Assembly: GCF_020171465.1 (NCBI RefSeq)
Contig: NZ_JAIUZR010000004.1
Coordinates: 558,001-622,000 of the forward strand
Origin: Lutimonas saemankumensis
GTDB taxonomy: Bacteria > Bacteroidota > Bacteroidia > Flavobacteriales > Flavobacteriaceae
Direction of reading: 5' to 3'
Length of the DNA stretch: 64,000 bases
Shown: positions 34,802 to 43,852 of the stretch, in pieces
Layout: each line of letters begins with the position of its first letter
How positions within the stretch are numbered: position 1 is the first letter of the stretch
Made by a program: the position numbers and the translations under genes
Notes under the pieces: generated by a model
Seen by the model: only the letters and a program-made list of their open reading frames with translations
The model's database searches: none
What the model was told of the DNA's origin: nothing

Positions 34802-35476
34802 CTAAAAAAAGAATTTATCAAGAATGACACTAAACCCAAACGAAAAGGAAAGGTCTGCAACCGTGAAGTTCTCCTTTGACTTTTTATTTTCAGGGGTTTC
34901 AGTCACATCAGCGGACAACCACGAATTATTGTAATTCAGGCCAAGCCCAAAAACCACTCGGTCATGCAAAACATAGGAATATCCGAATCCTAACAGAATT
35001 CCAAATCCATTTCCGTCGATAAGAATTAGAGGGGGGTCTTCCCCCTGGGCAAGTCCTGATTCATCCCTGAAACTTACATATCCCCCGGCGCCATTCAAAA
35101 ATAAGGAGCCTTTTTCCCCATCTGCCAAATACCACATTACCATTGGTGCAGCAAAAAGGGTTTCTGCAGTTCGTTTCACAAATTCGTCTGATTTGTCTCT
35201 TGAGAAAGATATAAGCCCGCCTACTAATAATCTATCTTTTATAAATTTCCCAGTCCGGAAATCAATGGAATACTGGTTCCTGTTAATGCCAGAATTGCTG
35301 CTTTTAAGACTATTGGACCCTGAGCTAATGGATCCTGAAAGTCCCGTAATCCATCTGCCTTTGCGAAAAGGGGTCTTGACTGATACTGAGTCTTGTTGAT
35401 TTTGAGACAACAGAGGAATACTAATCAAAAGTAGACTTACAAAAATAAACAGGATCCGTGGTTTGGTATTGAACAT
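34802..35476 (-). CDS. Small outer-membrane beta-barrel protein
   Basis: A 224-residue protein with a Sec signal ending near LLSQN, alternating strand pattern (SIDFRTGKFIKDRLLVGGLI, FGILLGFGYSYVL, VFGLGLNYNN) and a terminal aromatic (DKFFF). It looks like an 8- to 10-strand barrel of the OmpW/OprF-like size. It is first in a two-gene unit with the Omp85-like gene. No specific function is visible. Confidence 0.7.
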   Translation of the reverse strand: MFNTKPRILFIFVSLLLISIPLLSQNQQDSVSVKTPFRKGRWITGLSGSISSGSNSLKSSNSGINRNQYSIDFRTGKFIKDRLLVGGLISFSRDKSDEFVKRTAETLFAAPMVMWYLADGEKGSLFLNGAGGYVSFRDESGLAQGEDPPLILIDGNGFGILLGFGYSYVLHDRVVFGLGLNYNNSWLSADVTETPENKKSKENFTVADLSFSFGFSVILDKFFF

Positions 35477-35637
35477 AGGATAAATTTAGAAATTGTCAGG
35501 TCGAACCTTTTCAGGCCTCAGGATTTTGTTTCATCAAGCTTCACATCTCTTGAACTAAATTATAAAAATAACATTATGAAACATCACACTTGATTAACAT
35601 TTATTTTATAGGTAACTTAATACTCTATTCACAACAG

Positions 35638-36423
35638 ATGAATTCTAAAGAACATACTTCTGAGAAAAAACCTCCTATGCCCAGCAGAGGGATTCTATCA
35701 GATATTGCGAACTTCTTTATAAATAAACCAAAATATGATACATTTATCAAATTTGATACATCAGAAGAGCGCTACCAATACAACAACAGGATCATACAAA
35801 GAATCGGTATTGATTCCGATCAATACTCTGTGTTAAACATCAATAAAATTGGAATTGATGCCCCGGTAAATAATATCTTCAATGAGTTAATACTCTTTGA
35901 CGGCAATCCGCGCTGTTGGCCAAACCATATCGCTAATGTGGATCGAATTAATAATGATTTCAAAAACATTCGAATGCTTCCTTTTGGCTGGAAACGATAT
36001 CCATTCAAATCGATGAAAAGTTTCTTTGGATTACCGTTGATTCCATTGTTTCTGTTAAAAGCGGTCAGAGTAAAAGATGTTCCGGATAATTTTGACTTTG
36101 ACAATGCCCGCTATGTGCTTTATGAATGCTCAGGAGGATATCCAATAGGGTTTTTAGCCATCTATGTCCGGTCCTCTATTCCGGAAATGGGGGAGACATC
36201 CAAATCACAGTTGGTTTTTGGAGTGGGTTTCAATTTCTTTGGCCGAAAAGAATGGCAGGGAAAACGAAGGTTTCTAAGTTCTTTATGGGAAGCAGTGCAC
36301 AATCGGGTGACTGCCAATGTCCTTAACCGAATAAAACAGCTAAGTGAATGGCGAGTGGAAAACCTGCTTGAAAGTGTAAATAATCCTCCCAGAAATAACC
36401 CGGCAAAAAGTAGTTGGGATTGA
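35638..36423 (+). CDS. Hypothetical protein
   Basis: A 261-residue soluble-looking protein I do not recognise. I use the ATG at 35638 (MNSKEHTSEKKPPMP); the open frame extends to a TTG at 35590 but that adds a hydrophobic, AT-rich stretch typical of leader DNA. Visible features are a short basic and hydrophobic patch (FFGLPLIPLFLLKAVRV) in the middle and an aromatic-rich WQGKRRFLSSLWEAVHNRV segment near the end. It lies alone between the outer-membrane pair and tRNA-Val. Confidence 0.6.
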   Translation: MNSKEHTSEKKPPMPSRGILSDIANFFINKPKYDTFIKFDTSEERYQYNNRIIQRIGIDSDQYSVLNINKIGIDAPVNNIFNELILFDGNPRCWPNHIANVDRINNDFKNIRMLPFGWKRYPFKSMKSFFGLPLIPLFLLKAVRVKDVPDNFDFDNARYVLYECSGGYPIGFLAIYVRSSIPEMGETSKSQLVFGVGFNFFGRKEWQGKRRFLSSLWEAVHNRVTANVLNRIKQLSEWRVENLLESVNNPPRNNPAKSSWD

Positions 36424-36478
36424 ACCTTAAATATCAAAAATATTTGTAGTTTTGGACACTCGTTTTTAAACGAATAAA

Positions 36479-36553
36479 GGGTCATTAACTCAGTTGGTTT
36501 AGAGTGTTACCTTGACAGGGTAGAAGTCACTGGTTCGAATCCAGTATGACCCA
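36479..36553 (+). tRNA. tRNA-Val (anticodon GAC)
   Basis: A complete 75-base cloverleaf. Acceptor GGGTCAT/ATGACCC; anticodon stem TACC/GGTA around TTGACAG, giving anticodon GAC; T arm CTGGTTCGAATCCAG; discriminator A. CCA is not fully encoded. Confidence 0.97.
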
Positions 36554-36558
36554 CATCG

Positions 36559-36675
36559 AATACGATCCCGGTGCCGCAGGCACTGGGATTTTTTGTTTTA
36601 GACCCGTAAAGTGTTTACACTTTTAAGGGGATTAAGCAAAAAATCCCAAAGGAGCGGAGCTCTCGGGATCGTATT
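36559..36675. repeat. Nested inverted repeats after tRNA-Val
   Basis: Three nested pairs are seen. Outer arms AATACGATCCCG (36559-36570) and CGGGATCGTATT (36664-36675) are perfect over 12 bases. Middle arms GGGATTTTTTG (36585-36595) and CAAAAAATCCC (36637-36647) are perfect over 11. The inner pair AAAGTGT/ACACTTT is centred at about 36615. The whole 117 bases could extrude as a cruciform or fold as RNA. The left side doubles as a terminator. Confidence 0.85.
36566..36594 (+). terminator. Terminator after tRNA-Val
   Basis: TCCCGGTGCC pairs with GGCACTGGGA (one G-T pair) around GCA, then TTTTTTG. Confidence 0.8.
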
Positions 36676-36764
36676 TGCAGAAGAGGATCTTCTCTGGATC
36701 ACGCCAGTAATCCAATATTAATCCTCCAGGTGACAAATATCATTTATTTAAAGACTCAAGATCT

Positions 36765-36772
36765 TATTTTTG
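36765..36772 (+). promoter_or_regulatory. Predicted -7 box of the cupin gene
   Basis: TATTTTTG fits TAnnTTTG, 25 bases before the ATG at 36798. Confidence 0.45.
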
Positions 36773-36797
36773 TCATTCCAATAAATACAACATCGAT

Positions 36798-37136
36798 ATG
36801 GCAGCAAACGAGTTCAAAAAAGGAGAAAAATTTAATTTTAATGAAAGTATTGATTATGCAGAAAATGCTGTTGTCAGTAAACATATACTGAAAAAAAACA
36901 ACGGAAATATTTCACTTTTTGCCTTCGATAAGGATGAAGGGTTAAGTGAGCATACCACACCGTTTGATGCTTTGGTACACATTGTTGAAGGAGAAGCTGA
37001 AATTACGATCGATGGCCACCCGGCATCTGTAAAAAAGGGAGAATCCATTGTAATGCCGGCAAATATACCCCATGCACTAAAGGCAATCCAAAAATTCAAA
37101 ATGGTGCTTACTATGATCAGGAGCAAACAGGAATAG
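36798..37136 (+). CDS. Single-domain cupin protein
   Basis: A 112-residue cupin with the two family motifs: EHTTPFDALVHIVEGEAEI (first) and the second around VMPANIPHAL. A His in each motif and a Glu could hold one metal ion. Small cupins are isomerases, dioxygenases or binding proteins; no substrate can be named. It is convergent with the sugar-kinase gene, 12 bases apart. Confidence 0.85.
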   Translation: MAANEFKKGEKFNFNESIDYAENAVVSKHILKKNNGNISLFAFDKDEGLSEHTTPFDALVHIVEGEAEITIDGHPASVKKGESIVMPANIPHALKAIQKFKMVLTMIRSKQE

Positions 37137-37148
37137 ATCCTGACAGCC

Positions 37149-38216
37149 TTAGGATACTTTTCCCATTACCGAATCAAAAGAATCGATTAGTTTAAATTGA
37201 TTTTTTGACCGGTCCAGGTTGTGTTCCGGATAGCTGGTTTTATAATAGACATCATTATTCAGATAATCTGTAAGGAATCTAAGAGCCATTATAAAGATCA
37301 TGGTCTTGGCCGCCAGTGGAAAATATTTCCTTTCCATCGCTGAAACTGAATTTCCAAGAGCCTCCAGATACCCTTTTAAATAGGAATCATAATATTCCTT
37401 GTTAAAGTTGACAAGATCCAAATTGGTTTCGTCTTCCCGGGCTGTATTACAAATGGTTCTTATCGCATCTCCAAAATCATAGTGAATGATTCCGGGCATG
37501 ATGGTGTCTGTATCAATGACGCACAAACCTTTTCCATCATGGTCAAATAAGGCATTGGATATTTTCGTGTCGTTATGTGTGACCCTGATCCTGATTGCTC
37601 CATCATCTTTTAAGTTTTCCAAAAGCTGCATTTCGGTTCTTAAGGCAAGGGCTTTTTCGATCAAATTTTTAGCTCTTTCTCTGCGCTTCGCCGAGGAATC
37701 CTTAAGAGCCTGATCAAATTGATCAAATCGGAAAGACATATCATGAAATTTTGGAATCACTTCGATGAGTTTGCCCGGATCAAAATCTTCTGTGTCCCTT
37801 ATAAAGGATCCAAAGAGCTTGCCTCCTTCGTAGGCAATTGATTTATCCTCCACCGATTCAAAATTTTGACTCTTTTCAACAAAAAGAGTAACATTCCAGT
37901 AATTTCCGTTCTTATCCCAATAATGATAGCTTCCTTGATGGGATCGCACAAAAGTCAAAACCCTTCTTTCCCTCTCAGATACGGGAAGATGAGTATGTTT
38001 TTTATGCAAATGCCGGCTTACCTGAACCTTATTCATGATCAGGCCGGGAACATCCGGAAACACATCCTTATTGATCTTTTGGAAAATATATCTTTTATCT
38101 GAAGCGCCTTTAACAAGATAGGTGTCGTTGATATGCCCCGATGTCAATTCCTCTGCTGAAACCAGGTTTTCTTCCGGTAAGAAGAACTTAAAAACATCTT
38201 CAGATATTGACTTCAT
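37149..38216 (-). CDS. Aminoglycoside phosphotransferase-fold kinase, NahK-like sugar kinase
   Basis: A 355-residue APH/choline-kinase-fold protein. The catalytic Brenner loop HNDTKISNALF and the metal-binding DTDTIMPGIIHYDFGD are clear. Relatives such as N-acetylhexosamine 1-kinase phosphorylate amino sugars at C1. Its gene starts one base after the end of the nucleotidyltransferase gene, and the two activities together would turn a sugar into an NDP-sugar. The exact sugar is unknown. Confidence 0.82.
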   Translation of the reverse strand: MKSISEDVFKFFLPEENLVSAEELTSGHINDTYLVKGASDKRYIFQKINKDVFPDVPGLIMNKVQVSRHLHKKHTHLPVSERERRVLTFVRSHQGSYHYWDKNGNYWNVTLFVEKSQNFESVEDKSIAYEGGKLFGSFIRDTEDFDPGKLIEVIPKFHDMSFRFDQFDQALKDSSAKRRERAKNLIEKALALRTEMQLLENLKDDGAIRIRVTHNDTKISNALFDHDGKGLCVIDTDTIMPGIIHYDFGDAIRTICNTAREDETNLDLVNFNKEYYDSYLKGYLEALGNSVSAMERKYFPLAAKTMIFIMALRFLTDYLNNDVYYKTSYPEHNLDRSKNQFKLIDSFDSVMGKVS

Positions 38217-38217
38217 T

Positions 38218-39126
38218 TTACCATAAATGTCTTGGATATACGTTTTTCTCCTTCAGGGCCTGAATCTCCTTCTGAACAGATTCCTTATCCTCTTTATACG
38301 TTACTCCAAACCATTTGGCATCCGAAGTAAGTACCTTTACCGATCCAGTTCCATTCTCAATATAGCCATTGACAATTAAAGGAATGTAGTACTCCGATTT
38401 AAGGTTGTCCTTATTGTCTTCCAGAAAGGTTTCAAACAGGCTTTCAGTATACTCAAAGCATCTCGGCGTAAATCCCCAGAAATTCATTGAAACCACAGTG
38501 TCTTCATCAATTGGAATAAAACTCCCGTTATCATCCTTGCGCATTAAAACACCGTCAATTCTTTCAATATGAGTCCTCTCAACAACATTTGTAAGATATC
38601 CGTCCTCGCTTACAGCACATTCTCCTCTTGAGACAAATCCGTGTTCAGAAATGGTATTTTTCAGCAGGTAAGCCATGGTGCCAAAATCATGTGAATTTTT
38701 ATCAATAGATCGCAAATAGGCAGCCATCTCTACAAAAGCTTCTCTACCATAAAAATCATCCGCATTAATAATGGCAAAGTTTTCTTTTACAGCATCTTTC
38801 GCCATCAACATGGCATGGCCCGTCCCATAGGGCTTGACACGATCAGGATTGAAATATTTTTCGGGTACTCTGTCCAGTTCCTGGAAGACATACGCTACCT
38901 CAGCTTTTCCAGCTAACTTCGGGTCAATCTCCGCTCTAAAATCCTTTTCAATACTTTTTCGAATGATAAAAACAAACTTTCCAAATCCGGCCTGAAGCGC
39001 ATCATAAATGGAAAAATCTATGATCGTGTCTCCTTCTGGGGTAAAAGTATCTAATTGTTTCAATCCTCCGTATCGGCTTCCAATTCCTGCCGCCAGGATC
39101 ACCAAGGTTGGTTTTTCGGTTCCCAT
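38218..39126 (-). CDS. Sugar nucleotidyltransferase (NDP-sugar pyrophosphorylase family)
   Basis: A 302-residue NTP-transferase with LVILAAGIGSRYGGLKQ at the start, the metal-site INADDFYG, and FIIRKSIEKDF. It joins a sugar 1-phosphate to a nucleotide. It is first in a two-gene unit with the kinase. A minus-strand TAGTTTTG at 39152-39159 is its likely -7 box. The usual substrates of this branch are hexose or hexosamine phosphates, not decided here. Confidence 0.85.
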   Translation of the reverse strand: MGTEKPTLVILAAGIGSRYGGLKQLDTFTPEGDTIIDFSIYDALQAGFGKFVFIIRKSIEKDFRAEIDPKLAGKAEVAYVFQELDRVPEKYFNPDRVKPYGTGHAMLMAKDAVKENFAIINADDFYGREAFVEMAAYLRSIDKNSHDFGTMAYLLKNTISEHGFVSRGECAVSEDGYLTNVVERTHIERIDGVLMRKDDNGSFIPIDEDTVVSMNFWGFTPRCFEYTESLFETFLEDNKDNLKSEYYIPLIVNGYIENGTGSVKVLTSDAKWFGVTYKEDKESVQKEIQALKEKNVYPRHLW

Positions 39127-39151
39127 GCTTTTAAATTTTCCGACGAATGTA

Positions 39152-39159
39152 CAAAACTA
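39152..39159 (-). promoter_or_regulatory. Predicted -7 box of the nucleotidyltransferase-kinase operon
   Basis: Minus-strand TAGTTTTG fits TAnnTTTG, 25 bases upstream of the start. Confidence 0.45.
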
Positions 39160-39218
39160 TTGGCTTTTAGGGAAGGAGATTTTGATTTATACTTTTTCCA
39201 GAAGTTGTATAGTCACCA

Positions 39219-40127
39219 TTACCCCATATCCTCCAACTCTCTCCCCGGGATTATTTTTGAAAGTATCCTATTGAGTATTGGGTTTCTGTTGTCCTTATTC
39301 CAGGCAACAGACAACAGGGTACGCTGTTTAAACTTATCCAGTTCGATAAACTTTACATTCATGTCATAGCCCAATTGAAGGGAGGTAGGCACAATTGAAA
39401 TGCCCAGATTATTTTCAACCAGTCTAAATATGGTACTTGCATGGACGGTGTTATGGGAAATTACAGGTTGAAAACCACTCTTCTTAAAAAGTTCCATTAC
39501 TTGTTCGTGATAGGCGGGGCTATAGGATTGCTCAAAAAGAATGAAAGGCATTTCTTTAAATCGTCTCAAAGAACTGAAACTTTTTTGGTCAACAGGATGA
39601 TCCTTGGGCAATACCAGGGAAAATGTGTCTTCAAAAACCGGTGCTATTTCGAGCCCCTTGGGCACCTTGTCAAGCCTTACAAAAGCGAGGTCGATTTCTT
39701 TGCGCATCAGGGCATCAACCTGGTCAGGGTTTTCCATTTCCCTTAGTGAATAATGTACATTAGGGTGCTCTTCCCTGATTTTCAGCAACAACTCGGGAAT
39801 TACGTTTTGCATCGCAGAACCCACATAGCCAAAACTAATCTGCCCTTCCATACCTTCATGAATCATCTGAGCATGTTCAATACTGTCATCAAGATGTTTT
39901 ATCAATAATTTGATCTCCTCCTGTAGGTACCTTCCTGCCTTGGTCAAAATGACTTTACGATTGTTTCGCTCAAAGAGATCAATGCCCATGGTTTTTTCCA
40001 TTTGTTTAATTTGACGGCTTAGTCCAGGTTGTGAGATAAACAGCCTTTCAGCTGCTCTTCTAAAATGAAGTTCTTCTGAAACTGCCAGAAAATACCTCAT
40101 ATGTCTCAATTCTATTTGATAACTCAT
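39219..40127 (-). CDS. LysR-family transcriptional regulator
   Basis: A 302-residue LysR protein. The N-terminal winged helix shows MRYFLAVSEELHFRRAAERL and SQPGLSRQIKQMEK; the rest is a periplasmic-binding-protein-like effector domain. It is divergent from hutH with 80 bases between, so it likely controls hutHU and itself, perhaps with histidine, urocanate or a later product as effector. This is inferred from position; most described hut systems use HutC (GntR) or HutP instead. Confidence 0.88.
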   Translation of the reverse strand: MSYQIELRHMRYFLAVSEELHFRRAAERLFISQPGLSRQIKQMEKTMGIDLFERNNRKVILTKAGRYLQEEIKLLIKHLDDSIEHAQMIHEGMEGQISFGYVGSAMQNVIPELLLKIREEHPNVHYSLREMENPDQVDALMRKEIDLAFVRLDKVPKGLEIAPVFEDTFSLVLPKDHPVDQKSFSSLRRFKEMPFILFEQSYSPAYHEQVMELFKKSGFQPVISHNTVHASTIFRLVENNLGISIVPTSLQLGYDMNVKFIELDKFKQRTLLSVAWNKDNRNPILNRILSKIIPGRELEDMG

Positions 40128-40142
40128 AGTTATTGATTTATG

Positions 40143-40158
40143 ATAATAATGGTATTAT
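40143..40158. promoter_or_regulatory. Candidate LysR binding site upstream of hutH
   Basis: ATAAT-AATGGT-ATTAT is a perfect 5-6-5 inverted repeat and fits the T-N11-A rule of LysR boxes (T44 to A57 is near this spacing). It would sit close to -40 of hutH and over the start region of the LysR gene. Confidence 0.45.
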
Positions 40159-40165
40159 AAAGCAT

Positions 40166-40185
40166 CAAATATAATCGTAAATTTG
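40166..40185. promoter_or_regulatory. Back-to-back -7 boxes of the lysR and hutH promoters
   Basis: Plus-strand TAAATTTG at 40178-40185 serves hutH (ATG at 40208). Minus-strand TATATTTG at 40166-40173 serves the LysR gene (ATG at 40127). The boxes are only four bases apart, so RNA polymerase can hardly bind both at once. Confidence 0.55.
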
Positions 40186-40207
40186 ATACAATTGAAAAGC
40201 AGCAATC

Positions 40208-41755
40208 ATGTTCAAATACGGATCAGATACTTTGACTACCGGTAAGGCACTGGCTATACTCCGAAAAGAGTTAAAAGCAGGCATATCCAACAAGTCCAGA
40301 GAGAAAATTTCAGCCTCCCACAATATTGTTTTGGAAACTGTAAAAAAAGATAAGGCCGTGTATGGCATCAATACAGGTTTTGGGCCACTTTGCGATACGA
40401 TCATTTCAAAAAATGACACCACAGAGCTTCAAAGAAAGATTCTGCTCAGTCATTCTGTCGGGGTCGGAGATTCCATTGATAAGGAACTCGCAAAATTGAT
40501 GCTCATCTTAAAAATGCATTCGCTTTGCCAAGGATACTCCGGAATTTCTTTAGCTGTTTTAGACAGAATACTTTGGCATATTGAGGAAGATGTGATTCCT
40601 GTTGTTCCTGAGCAAGGATCAGTCGGGGCTTCGGGTGATCTGGCTCCTCTCTCCCATCTTTTTCTTCCCTTGATCGGAGAGGGTAAAGTGATGTATAAAA
40701 ATAAAACCATGAATTCCTCAGAGGCATTAAAAGATCACGATTTAGAGCCTTTAAAACTTCATCCTAAAGCAGGACTCGCCTTAATCAACGGAACCCAGTT
40801 TATTTTGGCTCATGCAGTGATGTGTGTGGATAAACTTTACAACTGCCTCTCTCATGCTGATATCATTGGAAGCCTGATGATCGAAGGGCTTATGGGATCG
40901 CAAATGCCTTTTCATGAAGAACTTCACAAGACCAGGCCATTCAAGGGGAACATTCATGTGGCTCAAAGGATCAGTCAATTCCTGAAAGACTCCCAGATCG
41001 GAAAATCCCATATGTTTTGTGGCAAAGTCCAGGATCCTTATTCTTTGCGTTGCATGCCTCAAGTACACGGAAGCTCAAGAAACGCCTGGTTACATCTAAA
41101 AGAATCTGTGGAAACCGAGATGAATTCGGTAACCGATAACCCGGTAATCATATCCGAAGATCTGATCATTAGCGGTGGTAGTTTTCATGGGCAGCCACTG
41201 GCCCTCCCATTAGATTATGCCTGTCTGGCTGCCGCCGAATTAGGCAGCATCTCAGACAGAAGAACGTACCTTTCACTTGAAGGAAAATATGAAGGCACCC
41301 CAAGGCTGTTGTTTGAGGATTCGGGCTTAAATTCAGGATTTATGATCCTGCAATATACTTCAGCTGCACTGGTCAGTGAAAATAAGGGACTTTGTTTCCC
41401 TTCAAGTGCCGACAGCATTCCTACCTCACTAGGTCAGGAGGATCATGTAAGTATGGGGTCAATTGGCGGCAGAAAAGCCCTGCGTGTTATTGATAACCTC
41501 GAAAAAATTCTTGCGATTGAACTTCTTTGTGCGGCTCAGGCTTTTGATTTCAGAAAGCCCTTATTGTCAAGTGAAGTGCTCGATGATGTCCACGATACGA
41601 TTAGAGAGTGTGTAAGTTTTGCTTCAGAAGACAGAATATTTTCACTGGATATTGAAAAAGCCATCGAACTTATCAAGGAAAGAGAATTACTATCGACCGT
41701 AGCTTTTCATTGCGAGGGCTTTGGTGATTATGACGAATTATTTGAATCCTATTAA
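40208..41755 (+). CDS. hutH: Histidine ammonia-lyase
   Basis: HutH removes ammonia from L-histidine to give urocanate. The 515-residue protein has the Ala141-Ser142-Gly143 triad in GSVGASGDLAPLSH, which cyclises to the MIO electrophile, plus the family's NGTQF and QDHVSMG-like (GQEDHVSMGSIGGR) motifs. It begins about 17 bases after the predicted start of transcription and is followed 12 bases later by hutU. hutI and the formimidoyl steps are not in the window. Confidence 0.97.
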   Translation: MFKYGSDTLTTGKALAILRKELKAGISNKSREKISASHNIVLETVKKDKAVYGINTGFGPLCDTIISKNDTTELQRKILLSHSVGVGDSIDKELAKLMLILKMHSLCQGYSGISLAVLDRILWHIEEDVIPVVPEQGSVGASGDLAPLSHLFLPLIGEGKVMYKNKTMNSSEALKDHDLEPLKLHPKAGLALINGTQFILAHAVMCVDKLYNCLSHADIIGSLMIEGLMGSQMPFHEELHKTRPFKGNIHVAQRISQFLKDSQIGKSHMFCGKVQDPYSLRCMPQVHGSSRNAWLHLKESVETEMNSVTDNPVIISEDLIISGGSFHGQPLALPLDYACLAAAELGSISDRRTYLSLEGKYEGTPRLLFEDSGLNSGFMILQYTSAALVSENKGLCFPSSADSIPTSLGQEDHVSMGSIGGRKALRVIDNLEKILAIELLCAAQAFDFRKPLLSSEVLDDVHDTIRECVSFASEDRIFSLDIEKAIELIKERELLSTVAFHCEGFGDYDELFESY

Positions 41756-41767
41756 TTTCTACGACGT

Positions 41768-43792
41768 ATGATTTCAGAAAAAAATACAATGACCTTTAAA
41801 GATCAGATTATTCAGGGGGTTCCGGAACAACTTCCTGGTAAAAAAACCTATCCCAAAGGAGTAAACAGAGCTCCTAAAAGGAAAGATATTTTAACAAAAG
41901 AAGAAAAAAAACTGGCCATCCGAAATGCTTTGCGATATTTCCCAAAAGCCTGGCATAAAGAATTATCCGAAGAGTTCCTCAGTGAACTTAAAGATTTCGG
42001 AAGAATCTATATGTATCGCTTTAAACCGGATTACAAGATGTATGCCCGGCCCATCGAAGACTACCCCTCAAAATCCAGAAAAGCTGCGGCCATAATGCTC
42101 ATGATTCAGAACAACCTTGATCCAGCCGTGGCTCAGCATCCCGAAGAACTCATTACTTACGGTGGTAATGGTGCTGTATTTCAAAACTGGGCACAATACC
42201 TGCTTTGCATGAAATATTTGAGCCAGATGACAGAGGAGCAGACACTTCATATGTACTCAGGCCATCCCATGGGTTTGTTCCCTTCTGATAAAAAGGCTCC
42301 CAGAGTCATTGTAACCAATGGAATGATGATTCCCAATTATTCTAAACCCGATGATCTGGAAAAATACAATGCACTTGGTGTTACTCAATACGGTCAGATG
42401 ACTGCCGGTTCATTTATGTACATAGGCCCTCAGGGAATTGTGCACGGAACAACCATTACCCTGATGAATGCGTTTAGAAAGATTCTCAAAGAAGGTGAAA
42501 CCACAAAAGGCAAGGTGTTTCTGACCTCTGGCCTTGGTGGAATGAGCGGAGCTCAACCCAAAGCCGGAGATATAACTGGATGTATCACTATATGCGCCGA
42601 AGTCAATGAAAAGGCGGCTCGAAAAAGGTATGAGCAAGGCTGGGCCAGCGTCATTATTGACGATATGGATGAGCTCGTTGAGCGCGTAAAAGAGGCAAAA
42701 GAAAATCTCGAAGTTTTATCAATCGCATTTCACGGGAACGTTGTGGATGTATGGGAAAGGTTTGATAAAGAAAATATTTTTATCCATGTGGGGTCTGATC
42801 AGACTTCACTTCACAACCCCTGGTCTGGTGGTTATTACCCGGTTGGACTTAGTTTTGATGATGCCAACAAAATGATCAGCGAAGATCCGGATGGGTTTAA
42901 GAAATTGGTTCAGGAATCGTTACGAAGACAGGCATCAGCCATCAACAGGCATGCTGCAAAAGGAACTTACTTTTTCGATTACGGGAACGCGTTTCTTCTG
43001 GAAGCCTCAAGGGCAGGAGCAGATATTATGGGTGAAAAAGAAGGAGAATTCATTTATCCTACTTATGTACAGGACATTCTTGGCCCCATGTGTTTTGACT
43101 ACGGGTTTGGCCCGTTCAGGTGGGTATGCACCTCAGGTAATGCAGAAGATCTTGATAAATCTGATCAGATTGCTTTGGAGGTTATGAGAAAAATCCAGGA
43201 AGGTGCCCCTAAAGAAATTCAGCTGCAAATGAATGACAATATCATCTGGATTAAAAATGCAAAAAAGAACAAATTGGTTGTAGGCTCGCAGGCGAGAATT
43301 CTTTATGCTGACGCCGAAGGAAGGGCAAAAATTGCCTCTGCTTTTAACGATGCCATTGCTGATGGAAAAATTTCGGCTCCTATTGTTCTCGGCAGGGATC
43401 ATCACGATGTAAGCGGAACAGACTCACCTTTCAGGGAAACCAGTAATATTTACGACGGAAGCCAGTTTACAGCTGATATGTCAATTCACAATGTCATTGG
43501 TGATAGTTTCAGAGGTGCTACCTGGGTGTCAATTCACAATGGCGGTGGCGTAGGCTGGGGAGAAGTGAGTAACGGAGGATTTGGAATGGTACTGGACGGT
43601 TCTCAGCAAGCAGAAAAACAACTCCGTTCCATGTTGTTTTATGACGTCAATAATGGAATTGCCAGACGCAGCTGGGCCAGGAATAAAGAGGCGTTGTTCG
43701 CTATCAAAAGAGAAATGGACAGGTCTCCGGATCTTAAGGTTACCCTTCCTAATCTAGTTGAAGAGAATTTACTGGATAATCTTGACATTTAG
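41768..43792 (+). CDS. hutU: Urocanate hydratase
   Basis: Urocanase hydrates urocanate to imidazolone propionate with a tightly bound NAD. The 674-residue protein is longer than the ~555-residue pseudomonad form and belongs to the long type. Conserved stretches are TYGGNGAVFQNWAQY, GLGGMSGAQPKA (NAD binding) and the C-terminal VSIHNGGGVGWGEV. It is co-transcribed with hutH. A bidirectional terminator follows at 43805-43830. Confidence 0.96.
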   Translation: MISEKNTMTFKDQIIQGVPEQLPGKKTYPKGVNRAPKRKDILTKEEKKLAIRNALRYFPKAWHKELSEEFLSELKDFGRIYMYRFKPDYKMYARPIEDYPSKSRKAAAIMLMIQNNLDPAVAQHPEELITYGGNGAVFQNWAQYLLCMKYLSQMTEEQTLHMYSGHPMGLFPSDKKAPRVIVTNGMMIPNYSKPDDLEKYNALGVTQYGQMTAGSFMYIGPQGIVHGTTITLMNAFRKILKEGETTKGKVFLTSGLGGMSGAQPKAGDITGCITICAEVNEKAARKRYEQGWASVIIDDMDELVERVKEAKENLEVLSIAFHGNVVDVWERFDKENIFIHVGSDQTSLHNPWSGGYYPVGLSFDDANKMISEDPDGFKKLVQESLRRQASAINRHAAKGTYFFDYGNAFLLEASRAGADIMGEKEGEFIYPTYVQDILGPMCFDYGFGPFRWVCTSGNAEDLDKSDQIALEVMRKIQEGAPKEIQLQMNDNIIWIKNAKKNKLVVGSQARILYADAEGRAKIASAFNDAIADGKISAPIVLGRDHHDVSGTDSPFRETSNIYDGSQFTADMSIHNVIGDSFRGATWVSIHNGGGVGWGEVSNGGFGMVLDGSQQAEKQLRSMLFYDVNNGIARRSWARNKEALFAIKREMDRSPDLKVTLPNLVEENLLDNLDI

Positions 43793-43804
43793 AATTGATC
43801 CAAA

Positions 43805-43830
43805 AAAAGCCCATTTTAAAATGGGCTTTT
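43805..43830. terminator. Bidirectional terminator between hutU and the thioredoxin gene
   Basis: AAAAGCCCATTTT and AAAATGGGCTTTT form a perfect palindrome with A and T runs on both sides, so it can end both convergent transcripts. Confidence 0.85.
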
Positions 43831-43852
43831 AAATATCTTAAATTAAAAAGAG

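Noticed and set aside
26205-36553. An integrated phage or insertion sequence between the tRNA genes
   Set aside because: No integrase, transposase, capsid or terminal inverted repeats were found; only local repeats and metabolic genes.
40164-40187. ATCAAAT-N10-ATTTGAT as a LysR operator
   Set aside because: The symmetry is explained by the two back-to-back -7 boxes; it cannot be counted as separate evidence for LysR binding.
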